This document shows, piece by piece, positions 8,696 through 17,815 of a DNA stretch of 64,000 nucleotides. This DNA comes from Acidobacteriota bacterium (GTDB lineage: Bacteria; Acidobacteriota; Terriglobia; Terriglobales; Acidobacteriaceae), in contig JABCZL010000001.1 in assembly GCA_013289685.1 (NCBI GenBank), forward strand, positions 561,838 to 625,837, written 5' to 3'. Under the pieces are notes generated by a model. The model searched no databases and was not told the DNA's origin. It was given only the letters and a program-made list of their open reading frames with translations. The translations under genes were made by a program, and so were the position numbers. How positions within the stretch are numbered: the first letter of the stretch is position 1; the number at the start of each line of letters is the position of its first letter.

Positions 8696-10267
8696 ATGAA
8701 TGGCGCTGAAAGTTTGATTCGCGCGTTGGTTGGCGGCGGGGTGGACACCTGCTTTACCAACCCCGGAACGTCGGAGATTCATATGGTCGCCGAACTGGAC
8801 CGGATCGCGGAAGTGCGTTGCGTATTGGGCCTGTTTGAAGGGGTCGTCACGGGAGCAGCCGATGGCTACGCGCGGATGACGGAGAAGCCGGCGTGGACTC
8901 TGCTGCATCTCGGTCCGGGCTTTGGCAATGGCCTGGCCAATCTGCACAATGCAAGTCGCGCCCAGGTGCCGATCATCAACGTAATCGGACAGCATGCCAC
9001 TTACCACCTGCGCCACGACACACCGCTCACCTCCGACATTGAAGGAATCGCACGGCCCTATTCGAAGTGGTTGCGGACGTCTCGTTCTGCGGCCGAAGTG
9101 GGCCGTGACGCAAGCGAAGCGGTCGCCGCTGCCAGGACCGCGCCGGGCCAGATTGCGACGCTGATTGTGCCTGCCGATGTGGCGTGGAGCGAGGGCGGGT
9201 CCGTTCCTGCCCTCGCAGTTGTTCCGAGAACGCCGATGCCCGCCGCCGATGCGGTCAAGCATGCCGCCGCCATGCTCCGCTCGGGCGTGCGCACAGCCAT
9301 GCTGTTGACGGGAAACGCGCTGTACGGCAAAGGGCTGGCGATTGCGGGGCGCATCGCGGCCGCCACCGGGGCCAAGCTCTTCGCCCCATATCCAGTTACG
9401 CGGCTCGAACGGGGCGCTGACTTGCCGGCAGTGGACCGAATCGCTTACGTGCTTGAACAAGCGGTCGAACAACTCAAGGAATTTCGTCAGCTGCTCCTGG
9501 TGGGTGCAAGGGTTCCCATGGCGTATTTTGCTTCGCCGGGAAAAGATAGCGCTTTCACGTCGCTGGAATGCCAGATCCACCCGCTGGCGAGTCCAGGTGA
9601 AGATTATGTCGGCGGTCTCGAAGCGCTCGAAGCGGAATTGTCTGTGGGACGAGCGCAGCTGGCCGGAGCGAAGACGATCGGAGAAACGATCGGTGAAAAG
9701 CGAGGGCGGCCGGCTTTGCCCGAAGGCGACATTACGCTGCCCGGCCTGGCCGCCGTGGTGGGAGCTCTGCTTCCTGAAAATGCGATCGTGGTGGATGAGT
9801 CCATGACTTCGGGGCGAGGCATGATGGCGGCCACGAAGGGAGCTCCGCCGCACGACTGGCTGGGGAACACGGGCGGCTCGATTGGGATCGCCATGCCTCT
9901 GGCTGTGGGTGCGGCAGTGGCCCGCCCCAGCCGGAAGGTCTTGTGCCTGACTGCCGATGGCAGCGGCATGTATACACTGCAGGCTCTATGGACGATGGCG
10001 CGCGAGGGTCTCGACGTCACGACCGTGGTTTTCGCAAACCGTGACTATGCGGTGCTGAAGCGCGAATTTTCTTATCTGGGAGTGGGCCAGCCCGGGCCGC
10101 GGGCGTTGGGAATGTTCGAGATCGGACGGCCGGATCTGGACTGGGTGCAGTTGGCCAAGGGCATGGGAGTGCCGGGTACCCGGGTCAGTTCGCTGGCGGG
10201 GTTTGCGAAGGCCTTGCGGGATGGGTTTGAAAGCGCGGGGCCGAGTCTGATCGAGGTTCCACTGTAG
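8696..10267 (+). CDS. Thiamine-diphosphate enzyme, acetolactate-synthase large-subunit-like
   Basis: A 523-residue ThDP-dependent enzyme of the IlvB/benzoylformate-decarboxylase superfamily. The N-terminal Pyr domain has NPGTSEIHM and the catalytic Glu in GLFEGVVTGAADGYARM (about residue 49). A central domain follows, then a C-terminal PP domain with the ThDP motif GDGS-like TADGSGMYTLQALWTMARE ending in FANRDYAVLKREF (about 420-455). At 523 aa it is shorter than housekeeping acetolactate synthase (about 560-590) and no regulatory-subunit gene adjoins, so it is more likely an accessory 2-oxoacid decarboxylase or carboligase. Monocistronic; a membrane LMF-like gene follows 63 bp later. Substrate uncertain. 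Confidence 0.85.
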   Translation: MNGAESLIRALVGGGVDTCFTNPGTSEIHMVAELDRIAEVRCVLGLFEGVVTGAADGYARMTEKPAWTLLHLGPGFGNGLANLHNASRAQVPIINVIGQHATYHLRHDTPLTSDIEGIARPYSKWLRTSRSAAEVGRDASEAVAAARTAPGQIATLIVPADVAWSEGGSVPALAVVPRTPMPAADAVKHAAAMLRSGVRTAMLLTGNALYGKGLAIAGRIAAATGAKLFAPYPVTRLERGADLPAVDRIAYVLEQAVEQLKEFRQLLLVGARVPMAYFASPGKDSAFTSLECQIHPLASPGEDYVGGLEALEAELSVGRAQLAGAKTIGETIGEKRGRPALPEGDITLPGLAAVVGALLPENAIVVDESMTSGRGMMAATKGAPPHDWLGNTGGSIGIAMPLAVGAAVARPSRKVLCLTADGSGMYTLQALWTMAREGLDVTTVVFANRDYAVLKREFSYLGVGQPGPRALGMFEIGRPDLDWVQLAKGMGVPGTRVSSLAGFAKALRDGFESAGPSLIEVPL

Positions 10268-10330
10268 GGCCATCGCCTTCTTCAAGGCTCCCATCCACTG
10301 CGCGCCGCTTCCCGGTTCTTCATCGCTATA

Positions 10331-12007
10331 ATGGCGCCGACGCTCATGAATTGGGTTCGAGCCATCCGCGTGCTGTTTGACTCGGAGCATGGCGCCAAAG
10401 ACCGCCTCGGTCCACGATGGATTTTCTTGCGGGCACTGGGCGGCATTTATTTCTCTGCCTTCTTCTCCCTCGTCTTTCAGATTCGCGGACTCATTGGACC
10501 GGACGGGATTTTACCAGCGGGCGAATATCTTAAGGCTGTGGCTCATTCTTTTGGCTACAGCCGCGGCTTATGGTTCGCGCCCACATTGTTGTGGCTGGCA
10601 AGCGGCCCTCATGCGCTGATTGCTCTGTGCTGGGTGGGCATGGTCGCGGCGTTGCTGTTGACGCTGAATGTTTGGCCGCGCGGAATGCTGTTGATTTGTT
10701 TCGTGTGCTTTCTTTCGTTCGTGAGCGCGGCGCAAGATTTTTCCGGCTACCAGTCGGACGGGATGTTGCTCGAAGCTGGCTTCATCGCGCTCTTCTTTGC
10801 CCCCGCCGGAGTCCGTCCCGGGTTTGGATCGGCGGCGCCCTCGCGCGCCAGCCTGTTTCTGCTGCAGTGGGAATGGTTTCGCATCTACTTCGAATCCGGC
10901 GTCGCGAAGATTGCCGGCGGAGATCCGGAATGGCGCCACTTTACGGCCATGGACGAGTACTACCAGAACGGTCCGCTGCCCACATGGATCGGCTGGTACG
11001 TACAGCATCTGCCACACTGGTTCCACGCTTCGACGGCATTCGCAACTCTGGCACTCGAACTGGGATTGGTTTGGATGCTGTTTCTACCGCGTCGCTGGCG
11101 CATCGTGTGCTTCCTGATCGTGACTCCGTGGGAACTCGGCGTCATTCTCACTGCGAACTATACGTTCTTGAATTATCTGGTGCTCGCGCTGGGATTTCTC
11201 TTATTGGATGATCGCTTTTTGATGCGCTTTCTGCCGAAGGCATGGAAGACCTCTTTGGTTCCGGCGACGACAGCGAACACAATCGCCGAGTCCAAAGATT
11301 CTCAAGCGAGCGATTCCGGCGACGCGCTGGAATCGTTGTCCAATTCACAACGACGTCGCGAAGATTTGGGCCAGACTTCAAGAGGCTTTCGCCAGTTCGG
11401 CAAGATTTTGGAACTGTGCCTCAGCATTATTTTCCTCGGGTGGATTTTCTATGCGACTACGGCGCAGCTGCTGTGGATGTTCTCCCTCACCGTCCCGGAT
11501 GCTCCGGTGGAGGCGCTCGATCCCTTTCGCGTCGCCAATCGATACGGCCTGTTTGGAATTATGACCCGGGGCCGGTACGAGATCGAGTTCCAGGGTTCCG
11601 AAGATGGCAAAAACTGGGTGCCCTATCCGTTCCGCTACAAACCGCAGGACCTGAGTACGCCGCCCGGCATTTACGCGCCCTATCAACCACGCTTCGACTG
11701 GAATCTTTGGTTTGCTTCACTCGGGTCGTGGCGGGATTATTCCATCGTGCCGCGAACCGAAGTACAACTCTTGTCCAATGACAAGGACGTTCTCAATCTC
11801 TTTGCGAAAAAGCCTTTTCCGAACGGGCCGCCACGGGAGGTACGGGCTGTGATGTGGCAATATTGGTTTACCACCATGTCCGAAAGGCGGACGCAAGGTC
11901 TGTGGTGGCGCCGGCAATTCATCGGACTGTATGCGCCGACTGTGGAACGCGAGCCCGATGGTTCGATCCATGGTGTCGAATGGCCTGTGGATTCGCCCCG
12001 CGAATGA
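10331..12007 (+). CDS. Lipase-maturation-factor (LMF)-family membrane protein
   Basis: A 558-residue polytopic membrane protein with about eight hydrophobic helices between residues 30 and 300. Diagnostic LMF features are RWIFLRALGGIYFSAFFSL, IRGLIGPDGILPAGEYL, SGYQSDGMLLEAGFIALFFAP, LLQWEWFRIYFESGVAKIAGGDPEWR, and YYQNGPLPTWIGWYVQHLP. A hydrophilic C-terminal domain contains VANRYGLFGIMTRGRYEIEFQGSEDGKNW and YRPQ-like RYKPQDL. The animal homologue helps fold lipases in the ER; the bacterial role is not established. A Ser-rich loop at about 305-355 separates two parts. Starts at 10331 or 10346 are both possible; neither has a strong ribosome site. Convergent with the FAD-oxidoreductase gene. 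Confidence 0.85.
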   Translation: MAPTLMNWVRAIRVLFDSEHGAKDRLGPRWIFLRALGGIYFSAFFSLVFQIRGLIGPDGILPAGEYLKAVAHSFGYSRGLWFAPTLLWLASGPHALIALCWVGMVAALLLTLNVWPRGMLLICFVCFLSFVSAAQDFSGYQSDGMLLEAGFIALFFAPAGVRPGFGSAAPSRASLFLLQWEWFRIYFESGVAKIAGGDPEWRHFTAMDEYYQNGPLPTWIGWYVQHLPHWFHASTAFATLALELGLVWMLFLPRRWRIVCFLIVTPWELGVILTANYTFLNYLVLALGFLLLDDRFLMRFLPKAWKTSLVPATTANTIAESKDSQASDSGDALESLSNSQRRREDLGQTSRGFRQFGKILELCLSIIFLGWIFYATTAQLLWMFSLTVPDAPVEALDPFRVANRYGLFGIMTRGRYEIEFQGSEDGKNWVPYPFRYKPQDLSTPPGIYAPYQPRFDWNLWFASLGSWRDYSIVPRTEVQLLSNDKDVLNLFAKKPFPNGPPREVRAVMWQYWFTTMSERRTQGLWWRRQFIGLYAPTVEREPDGSIHGVEWPVDSPRE

Positions 12008-12045
12008 AGGCCCGCCGTGATCGCGACGCTGTTCGCATCCTCAGA

Positions 12046-13479
12046 CTACTTGCCGGACAACTTGGACAACGCCATCTTCGCCGCGTGACAACCGCACATG
12101 CCATGCACGCCGCCACCGGGTGGAGTGGAGGATGAGCAAATGTAAATATCTCGCGCCGATGTGGCGTAGTGTCGCCAGGTCGGGCGAAACAAAGATTGAC
12201 GCAGGTCGAGAACTCCGCCTCCGATATCACCGCCAACCAAATTGGCGTCCATGCTCTCGAGATCTGCGGGAGAAAAGACACGCCGCGCTAAAACACAGTC
12301 GCGGAAGCCCGGGGCGAAACGCTCGATCTGGCCTTCCAGTTTCTCCAGCATATTCACTTTGGATCCGTGTGGGACATGACAATAGGCCCACGCCGTGTGC
12401 TTGCCTGCTGGAGCCCGGGAGTTGTCGAAAAGACTAGGTTGGGCCAGCAAGACGAAGGGACGCTCGGGTTGCATTCCCATGCGCACCGTCTTTTCCGCGG
12501 CGGCGATCTCGTCAAAGCTTCCGCCCAGATGGACGGTTGCCGCTCGCAAACAATCGGCAGATTTCCAGGGAATGGGGGCGCTCAGCGCGTAATCCACTTT
12601 GAAGACGCCGGCTCCGTAGCGGTATCTACCTAGTTGCCTCTTATAGCTCTCAGATAATCTTTGGCCGGCGACCCTCACGAGCTGACGCGGAGTCAGGTCG
12701 CAGAGAAACAGATCATAGCTGGTCAATTCCGCCAGATTCTGGATTAGCGATGAAGTGTTCACCCTGCCTCCCAAGGTCGAGAGCAACGAGCATAGAGCGG
12801 TGGTGAGAGACTGCGCTCCGCCGCGAGGAATCGGCCAGCCAACCGCATGCGCTGGTACTGCCATCAGGATGGCGAATGCCGCACTCAACGGTTCGTCCAG
12901 GCTGAGGAATGAGTGGGCGGCCAAGCCGGCGAACAGCGCTTGAGTTCGTTGGCTGCGAAACCTGCGAGCCACACTCTCGGCCGACTGTAGCGCGGTCATT
13001 CCAAAGCGCGCCATCAGCCACGGATGTCTCGGGATCAGGGAAATGGGACGCAGGATCTCGGGAGCGAAGTCAGCCCAGCGCTCGACGAACGGACCCAGGA
13101 GCTTGTCCCACGCAGGTCCATCGATCCCGAGGGAGTTCGTGGTTGCTTTCAAGTCACGATCCAACATCACCGCCGTGCCATCGTCGAGAGGATGCGCTAA
13201 GGCCGCGGGCGAGTGAATCCACTCCAAACCGTGGTTGATCAAAGGCAGCGAGGAGAAAAACGGCGAGCCTGCGCCCAGCGGGAAGACGGCAGATCCGAAG
13301 TCATGCCGAAAGCCCGGCAAAGTCAGCTCCAGCGTGCGTGCGGCCCCGCCCGGCGTATGCTCGGCTTCCAGAACGTCCACCTGCATTCCGGCTTGGGCAA
13401 GAACGATCGCCGCTGCCAATCCGTTCGGACCGGCACCGATAACACACGCCTTCCGGCTCATCGTGGAAGCTTGTGGCAT
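12046..13479 (-). CDS. Phytoene-dehydrogenase-like FAD oxidoreductase
   Basis: A 477-residue flavin amine-oxidase/CrtI-like protein. CVIGAGPNGLAAAIVLAQAGMQVDVLEAE is split here as the dinucleotide-binding GxGxxG (about 12-17) and its acidic end. It is followed by TPGGAARTLELTLPGFRHDFGSAVFP, the FAD/substrate entry motif. The C-terminal half has YCHVPHGS and VFSPADLESMD, and ends in a substrate-side motif GGVHGMCGCHAAKMAL. These NAD(P)/FAD proteins are found next to varied pathways, so the substrate cannot be named. It follows the DoxX-like gene by 10 bp on the same strand and is very likely co-transcribed with it and perhaps with the upstream P450. An alternative ATG start lies at 13461. Confidence 0.85.
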   Translation of the reverse strand: MPQASTMSRKACVIGAGPNGLAAAIVLAQAGMQVDVLEAEHTPGGAARTLELTLPGFRHDFGSAVFPLGAGSPFFSSLPLINHGLEWIHSPAALAHPLDDGTAVMLDRDLKATTNSLGIDGPAWDKLLGPFVERWADFAPEILRPISLIPRHPWLMARFGMTALQSAESVARRFRSQRTQALFAGLAAHSFLSLDEPLSAAFAILMAVPAHAVGWPIPRGGAQSLTTALCSLLSTLGGRVNTSSLIQNLAELTSYDLFLCDLTPRQLVRVAGQRLSESYKRQLGRYRYGAGVFKVDYALSAPIPWKSADCLRAATVHLGGSFDEIAAAEKTVRMGMQPERPFVLLAQPSLFDNSRAPAGKHTAWAYCHVPHGSKVNMLEKLEGQIERFAPGFRDCVLARRVFSPADLESMDANLVGGDIGGGVLDLRQSLFRPTWRHYATSARDIYICSSSTPPGGGVHGMCGCHAAKMALSKLSGK

Positions 13480-13489
13480 GGTGCGCTCG

Positions 13490-14875
13490 TCAGCGGTTGT
13501 AGGGGTACTCCTGAATCCAGTGAAAGCCGCGGCTCACCAGCATGAACTTGCTGCGGTCGACGAGCTGCAGCTGCATGTGAATTTTGTGAGTATCCATGCT
13601 GCCATCGAGGATCAATCGATCCGGGGCAAGGCGCTGGAAGGTGAGGTTGCCTTTCCAGTTCTTGTCGCTGCGTTTGGTGAGTGCGATGGTCTTGTCGTTG
13701 GCATTGATCGACACGCCGAAATAGGCGAAGGTGTCGTCCATGCGCTGAAAGGCAACGCTCTCGGGGAAATCAAAGACGGCACGGTGAAAGCGATCGTAAT
13801 CCGTGAGCAACGGCGAGCGGATTTGACCGTCGATCGACAGCTCGTCCACATTCCAGATGCCGTAGAGCGCAGATTTCGTACGTGCGCTACCGTAAGTGTG
13901 CCAATCGATCCAACCGCCGTAGGCATTCATCCCGAGCAGCCAGATGCCGAACACGATTTGGGCAGCCAGTGCAATCAGGTTGGCGCGACGGGTTTGGAAA
14001 AGCTGAGGTTGAGTAGAGGGTAGAACGGCGCGATTGCGGAAAAAGAAATCGGCTAAACGATAAAAGTCTGGCGCGGCGAGGAACAAGGCCATCAGAAGCA
14101 AGTGGAACGATAACAGCTTCACCGGAACGTCGTACGTCATATTGAGCATGAAGACCTGCGTCATGTCGGCCATGCAAACCAGCGCCCCGAGCAGCGCCGT
14201 CCGGGGAAAGATGAGCAGGATTCCAGCCAGCATTTCCGCGCATCCAGCGAACATTTCATACGCCGGAGACGCGCCAATCGAAGCCCAAAGAACACCCATC
14301 GGAGAAAAGTCTCGGAAGGGCTCGAGCAATCTGGTTAGAAACGGGTAAGGCATTTGCAGCGGAATGAGTTTATCCATCCCGTAGGTCAGCATTTGTCCGG
14401 CCAGCGCAATCCGAATGAAAACTCGAAACCATTTATAGAGCGTGACGTAGTTTTCGCGCTCGCGGTCGAGGAATGACCAGACGCCGGTTGCCAGCGCCGA
14501 GACGATCAGTAGCCAGAATACCAGCACCCAGTCAAAGGTTTTGTCGCCGCTGCCGCTGTCGGTGTATACGAGCGGAAGATGGGCATGAAAAATATGCGCG
14601 GCGGTCCAGAACGTTATTTGCCGCATTGGCCAGAGCGAGCCGATGTCTGGAATTTCCACCTTCGGAATGGGAACCAAGCTGCCGAGGATTTGCGTGGCAG
14701 CGCAGTACAATCCGAAATAGACGAAGCAGAAGCGGAACGCGACGAGACAGGCCGGTGTCCATGGTTGCCGATGCGCCTCCGGATGGAGTTGAGCGAACTG
14801 GTCTAAACCGACCTGGTCTTGACTGACCTGCTCTTGACTGACCTGGCCTTGACCGATCTGGACTTGAGCATCCAT
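13490..14875 (-). CDS. DoxX-like polytopic membrane protein with repetitive N-terminus
   Basis: A 461-residue membrane protein. The first 26 residues are a Gln-rich five-residue repeat (VSQEQ, VSQDQ and relatives) encoded by a 5 x 15 bp DNA array. After it come about seven to eight hydrophobic helices (about 45-310), with a DoxX-like block GQMLTYGMDKLIPLQMPYPFL, EMFAGCAEMLAGILLIFPRTALLGALV and NMTYDVPVKLLSFHLLLMALFL. The C-terminal 140 residues form a soluble, beta-rich domain (DFPESVAFQRMDDTFAYFGV ... KRSDKNWKGNLTFQRL). The DoxX family is linked to thiol and quinone redox functions, but roles differ. Operon with the FAD oxidoreductase 10 bp downstream suggests a membrane-linked redox step. 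Confidence 0.75.
   Translation of the reverse strand: MDAQVQIGQGQVSQEQVSQDQVGLDQFAQLHPEAHRQPWTPACLVAFRFCFVYFGLYCAATQILGSLVPIPKVEIPDIGSLWPMRQITFWTAAHIFHAHLPLVYTDSGSGDKTFDWVLVFWLLIVSALATGVWSFLDRERENYVTLYKWFRVFIRIALAGQMLTYGMDKLIPLQMPYPFLTRLLEPFRDFSPMGVLWASIGASPAYEMFAGCAEMLAGILLIFPRTALLGALVCMADMTQVFMLNMTYDVPVKLLSFHLLLMALFLAAPDFYRLADFFFRNRAVLPSTQPQLFQTRRANLIALAAQIVFGIWLLGMNAYGGWIDWHTYGSARTKSALYGIWNVDELSIDGQIRSPLLTDYDRFHRAVFDFPESVAFQRMDDTFAYFGVSINANDKTIALTKRSDKNWKGNLTFQRLAPDRLILDGSMDTHKIHMQLQLVDRSKFMLVSRGFHWIQEYPYNR
14798..14872. repeat. 5 x 15-bp in-frame tandem array
   Basis: Five 15-bp units start at 14798, 14813, 14828, 14843 and 14858 (for example CTGGTCTTGACTGAC and CTGCTCTTGACTGAC). They encode the Gln-rich pentapeptide repeat at the N-terminus of the DoxX-like protein on the minus strand. 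The unit length is a multiple of three, so copy changes keep the frame. Confidence 0.9.
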
Positions 14876-14986
14876 TCGACACCTCTCGAAGCGCTCAAGT
14901 GTACATCAGACGAACGGCGTTAGGATGGGGCGTAAAGCCAACGGGAGGAATCGAAATCTCACAGTCAAGCAGGATTCAAACCAGTT

Positions 14987-16231
14987 TCACAGAATGACCC
15001 GAAGACTTTCCAGGCCGCGCAATCCAAATGTCGAAGCCCACACCGGCCGCGGGCCAGTGAGCCTCATCTGGGGAAAGCGTTGCACCAGATTCAGGATCGC
15101 GATCTGCCCTTCTAACCGCGCGAGTTGAGCTCCAATGCAAAAATGCAGGCCCGCACCAAACGCCAGGTGTTGGTTGTTCAGCCGCTTCAGATCTAACTGA
15201 TTCGGTTCTTTAAACTGTTTTGGATCCCGGTTTGCGGCCCCGAGCATGCAGAGCACCGTCCATCCCTTGCGGATCGGCTGGCCGCAAACCTCGATATCTT
15301 CCTTGAGCACGCGAGCCGTGAATTGTACGGGGCTCTCGAAACGCAGAAGTTCCTCCACCGCCGAGCGGATCATCTCTGGTTTCTCTCGTAACTCCGCCGT
15401 CTGTTGCGGGTTTTGCAAGAGCGTGTACATTCCGTTGCCGATCAGATTTCGAGTCGTCTCGTGGCCTGCGAAGAGCAGCGCGATGCACTGCGCGTAGAGC
15501 TCCTCTTCGGTCAGCACTTCTCCTTCTTCCTCAATGTCGATGAGAAGACTGATCAGATCGTTCCCTTTATTGCGTCGCCGTTCCGCCACCGTCTTTCGGA
15601 AGAATTCCGTTAGTTCTATGAGCGCATCTTGCGCTGCGCGTGCATCTTCCACCGTGCGATTGGGATTGCCTCGGAACATCGCGATGGCCCGCGACCAATC
15701 GACGAATGTGTCCCGCAGTTCGTGCGGTATTCCCAGCATTTCCAAAATGATGCGCACGGGCAGGGGATTGGCGAACTCGTGCATGAGTTCAAATTCCGAG
15801 CCCTGCTGGAGCGGCTTCAGCATTTGATCGACGATGGCCTCGACTTGGGGACGCAAGCCTTCGACGGCGGCGGGCGAAAATCCCTTGTTCAGAAGTTTGC
15901 GCAGGCGGGTGTGCTCCGGCGGGTCCATGAAAATCAGCCACAGACCGAACATGCGTGCGAGTTCGCTAAACTCGCCCTGGCGGCTGAGCGGAAGAGGCAA
16001 CAACATCTGCTTGGCGCGTTTTGCGGAAAGCCTGGGGTCTTTCGCGATGGAGGCGCACTCGGCGTGGCTGAAAATCGACCATACCGACCATTTGCTGCCA
16101 GCGTCCACATAATGCAGCGGACCTTCCTCGTGCAAGCGTGCGTATGTGGGATACGGGTCCTGCAGAATTTCGTCGCTGAAAAGAGTCTTTTTGCCCGGAG
16201 CGATAACCTTGGACAACCTGCACCTACTCAC
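14987..16231 (-). CDS. Cytochrome P450
   Basis: Haem-thiolate monooxygenase of 414 aa, soluble bacterial class I type. Landmarks are the I-helix AGHETTR (255-261, with the acid-alcohol pair replaced in the usual E-T-T form), the K-helix ExxR (EELLR, 293-297), and the haem loop FGAGLHFCIGAQLAR with Cys365 as axial ligand. MDPPEHTRLRKLLNKGFSP at about 102-120 is the usual C-helix region. The start is a GTG at 16231; no ATG lies nearby in frame. No ferredoxin or reductase gene is adjacent. It is 111 bp upstream of the DoxX-FAD pair on the same strand, so the three may act together on one substrate, which is unknown. Confidence 0.93.
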   Translation of the reverse strand: MSRCRLSKVIAPGKKTLFSDEILQDPYPTYARLHEEGPLHYVDAGSKWSVWSIFSHAECASIAKDPRLSAKRAKQMLLPLPLSRQGEFSELARMFGLWLIFMDPPEHTRLRKLLNKGFSPAAVEGLRPQVEAIVDQMLKPLQQGSEFELMHEFANPLPVRIILEMLGIPHELRDTFVDWSRAIAMFRGNPNRTVEDARAAQDALIELTEFFRKTVAERRRNKGNDLISLLIDIEEEGEVLTEEELYAQCIALLFAGHETTRNLIGNGMYTLLQNPQQTAELREKPEMIRSAVEELLRFESPVQFTARVLKEDIEVCGQPIRKGWTVLCMLGAANRDPKQFKEPNQLDLKRLNNQHLAFGAGLHFCIGAQLARLEGQIAILNLVQRFPQMRLTGPRPVWASTFGLRGLESLRVIL

Positions 16232-16303
16232 TGAATCAGAATTTCAGTCCGCACGAACCGAACGCGTCGAGGTTGAGTTTAGCATGGCACGTGACATGGC
16301 TCG

Positions 16304-16732
16304 TCAGGAGCCGGCTAGCCGACGCTGCCAAATCAATTCAACGGTTTGGATTTTTCCGTTTACTGAAGTCGGTGGTGTAACCAGGATAATTTGGTCACCT
16401 TGAAATTTGACGCTGCGGACGAGGTCCTTGCCTACGTAGTTTTGAACCGAGGAAATTTCGATGTGATGGATTACTTTGTCTCCGCTGAGGGTGTAGCGTC
16501 CGGCATAAGCCAGAAATGTTTTGAACGCCTCAGCCTGTTCATCCACGGTCCCACCGCCGAAAGGGAGTGACTTTCGCCCGCCGAAGCTGATCAGGGCGCT
16601 TACTCTGCCGTCTCCGCTATAGGTCAGCAAACCCTCAGGGCTGGGGCCATAAGGCGTCTCGTTTCGCTCCCCGGTGGAGGTTGTGCTCGCGGCGGACACG
16701 AGTGTCCAGGTACCTACAAGTTCGTCGTTCAT
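16304..16732 (-). CDS. Lipocalin-like domain protein
   Basis: A 142-residue protein of the small lipocalin-like domain family (PF13924 type). It begins MNDELVGTWTLVSAAS, the family's GTW beta-strand, continues with YGPSPEGLLTYSGDGRVSALI and GRYTLSGDKVIHHIE, and ends KIQTVELIWQRR. No signal peptide. The frame is open up to 16936, but the homologous part begins at the ATG at 16732, so the upstream residues are probably untranslated. Divergent from the SDR gene, with 197 bp between the two starts. Ligand unknown. Confidence 0.75.
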   Translation of the reverse strand: MNDELVGTWTLVSAASTTSTGERNETPYGPSPEGLLTYSGDGRVSALISFGGRKSLPFGGGTVDEQAEAFKTFLAYAGRYTLSGDKVIHHIEISSVQNYVGKDLVRSVKFQGDQIILVTPPTSVNGKIQTVELIWQRRLAGS

Positions 16733-16929
16733 GTGCGCGCTAGATCCGTTGAAAGGTGGACAAACTCCGCGTCCGCCCTGGCTAGAATCGCAGTCCTCAT
16801 GGTTTCCATACATCGTTTCAGTACGCCATTTCGGTAATATGATACCGGACTTGTGACTAGCACTCCTGATATGTTTGAACAGTTGCGTTTGCGTCTGCCT
16901 TACAGTGGCGGATTGGCTTGGGAAAAACG

Positions 16930-17706
16930 ATGACACAGGAATTGGAAGGCAAAGTTGGCCTGGTGACGGGCGGGACGTCGGGGATTGGCCGTGAAACCGC
17001 CGTACTTTTTGCGAAGGCGCGAGCTAAAGTGGTGGTTGCGGGGCGTCGCGAACAGGAGGGCCAGGAAACCGTCGGACTGATCCGTGCCGCCGGCGGCGAT
17101 GGCTTGTTCATGAAGACCGATGTGTCGAAGGCCTCCGAAGTTGAGGCACTGATCCAGAAGGCAGTGGATAAATTTGGCCGCTTAGACATCGCTTTCAACA
17201 ACGCCGGGATCGAGGGCGTGTGGGTTCCCATCCTCAAACAATCCGAGGAAGACTGGGACCGGACCATCGACATCAATCTCAAGGGCGTGTGGCTCTGCCT
17301 GAAGTACGAGATTCGGCAGATGCTCAAGCAGGGCGGGGGCGGAGCGATTGTAAATATGGCGTCGATTACAGGCCTGGTTGGGGGTGCTGGAGCAGCCGCG
17401 TATAGTGCGAGCAAACACGGAGTGATTGGGCTGACGAAGTCAGCGGCACTGGAGACCGCGAGAAGCAAGATTCGGATCAACGCAGTGTGCCCGGCCGTGG
17501 TCGAAACATCGATGGGTGAACGGCTCTTCAGCGCTCCTGCCGTCCACAAGTACGTTCTCAGTTGCCACCCCATGGGCCGTTTTGGAAGACCCACGGAAAT
17601 CGCCGAAGCGGTGGTATGGATGTGCTCGGACCGCGCATCTTTCATGACAGGCCAGTCCCTGGTGCTCGATGGCGGATTCCTGGCGGGTCAGAACTCCCCG
17701 AGCTAG
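16930..17706 (+). CDS. Short-chain dehydrogenase/reductase (SDR)
   Basis: Classical NAD(P)-dependent SDR of 258 aa. Cofactor loop TGGTSGIGRE (13-22), NNAG at 90-93, catalytic Ser145 in NMASITG, and Tyr158-xxx-Lys162 in YSASKHG are all present; the C-terminus has the usual FMTGQSLVLDGGFLAG. GGR at 38-40 after the second strand suggests preference for NADP(H). The ATG at 16930 has GGAAAAA just upstream; an in-frame TTG at 16918 is less likely. Divergent from the lipocalin-like gene. Substrate not inferable. Confidence 0.92.
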   Translation: MTQELEGKVGLVTGGTSGIGRETAVLFAKARAKVVVAGRREQEGQETVGLIRAAGGDGLFMKTDVSKASEVEALIQKAVDKFGRLDIAFNNAGIEGVWVPILKQSEEDWDRTIDINLKGVWLCLKYEIRQMLKQGGGGAIVNMASITGLVGGAGAAAYSASKHGVIGLTKSAALETARSKIRINAVCPAVVETSMGERLFSAPAVHKYVLSCHPMGRFGRPTEIAEAVVWMCSDRASFMTGQSLVLDGGFLAGQNSPS

Positions 17707-17815
17707 CTGGCGTTAGATCGTCCAGCGATTTCAAGCTCAAACCTGTTGGACCTAGAACCGGCCGTGTGAGAAGATTTCGCAATGCCGTACTGCGCGTCCC
17801 GTGCCTAGTCTAACC

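Noticed and set aside
8594-9853. Minus-strand open frame of 419 codons opposite the ThDP-enzyme gene
   Set aside because: Composition is Arg, His and Gln rich without any domain, and the opposite strand carries a clear ThDP-enzyme gene with all motifs.
14876-14986. tRNA-like TTCAAA motif in the gap before the P450 gene
   Set aside because: No cloverleaf stems could be paired around it.
16857-17645. Minus-strand 262-codon frame opposite the SDR gene
   Set aside because: Pro/Ser-rich low-complexity translation and the SDR on the plus strand has all catalytic motifs.
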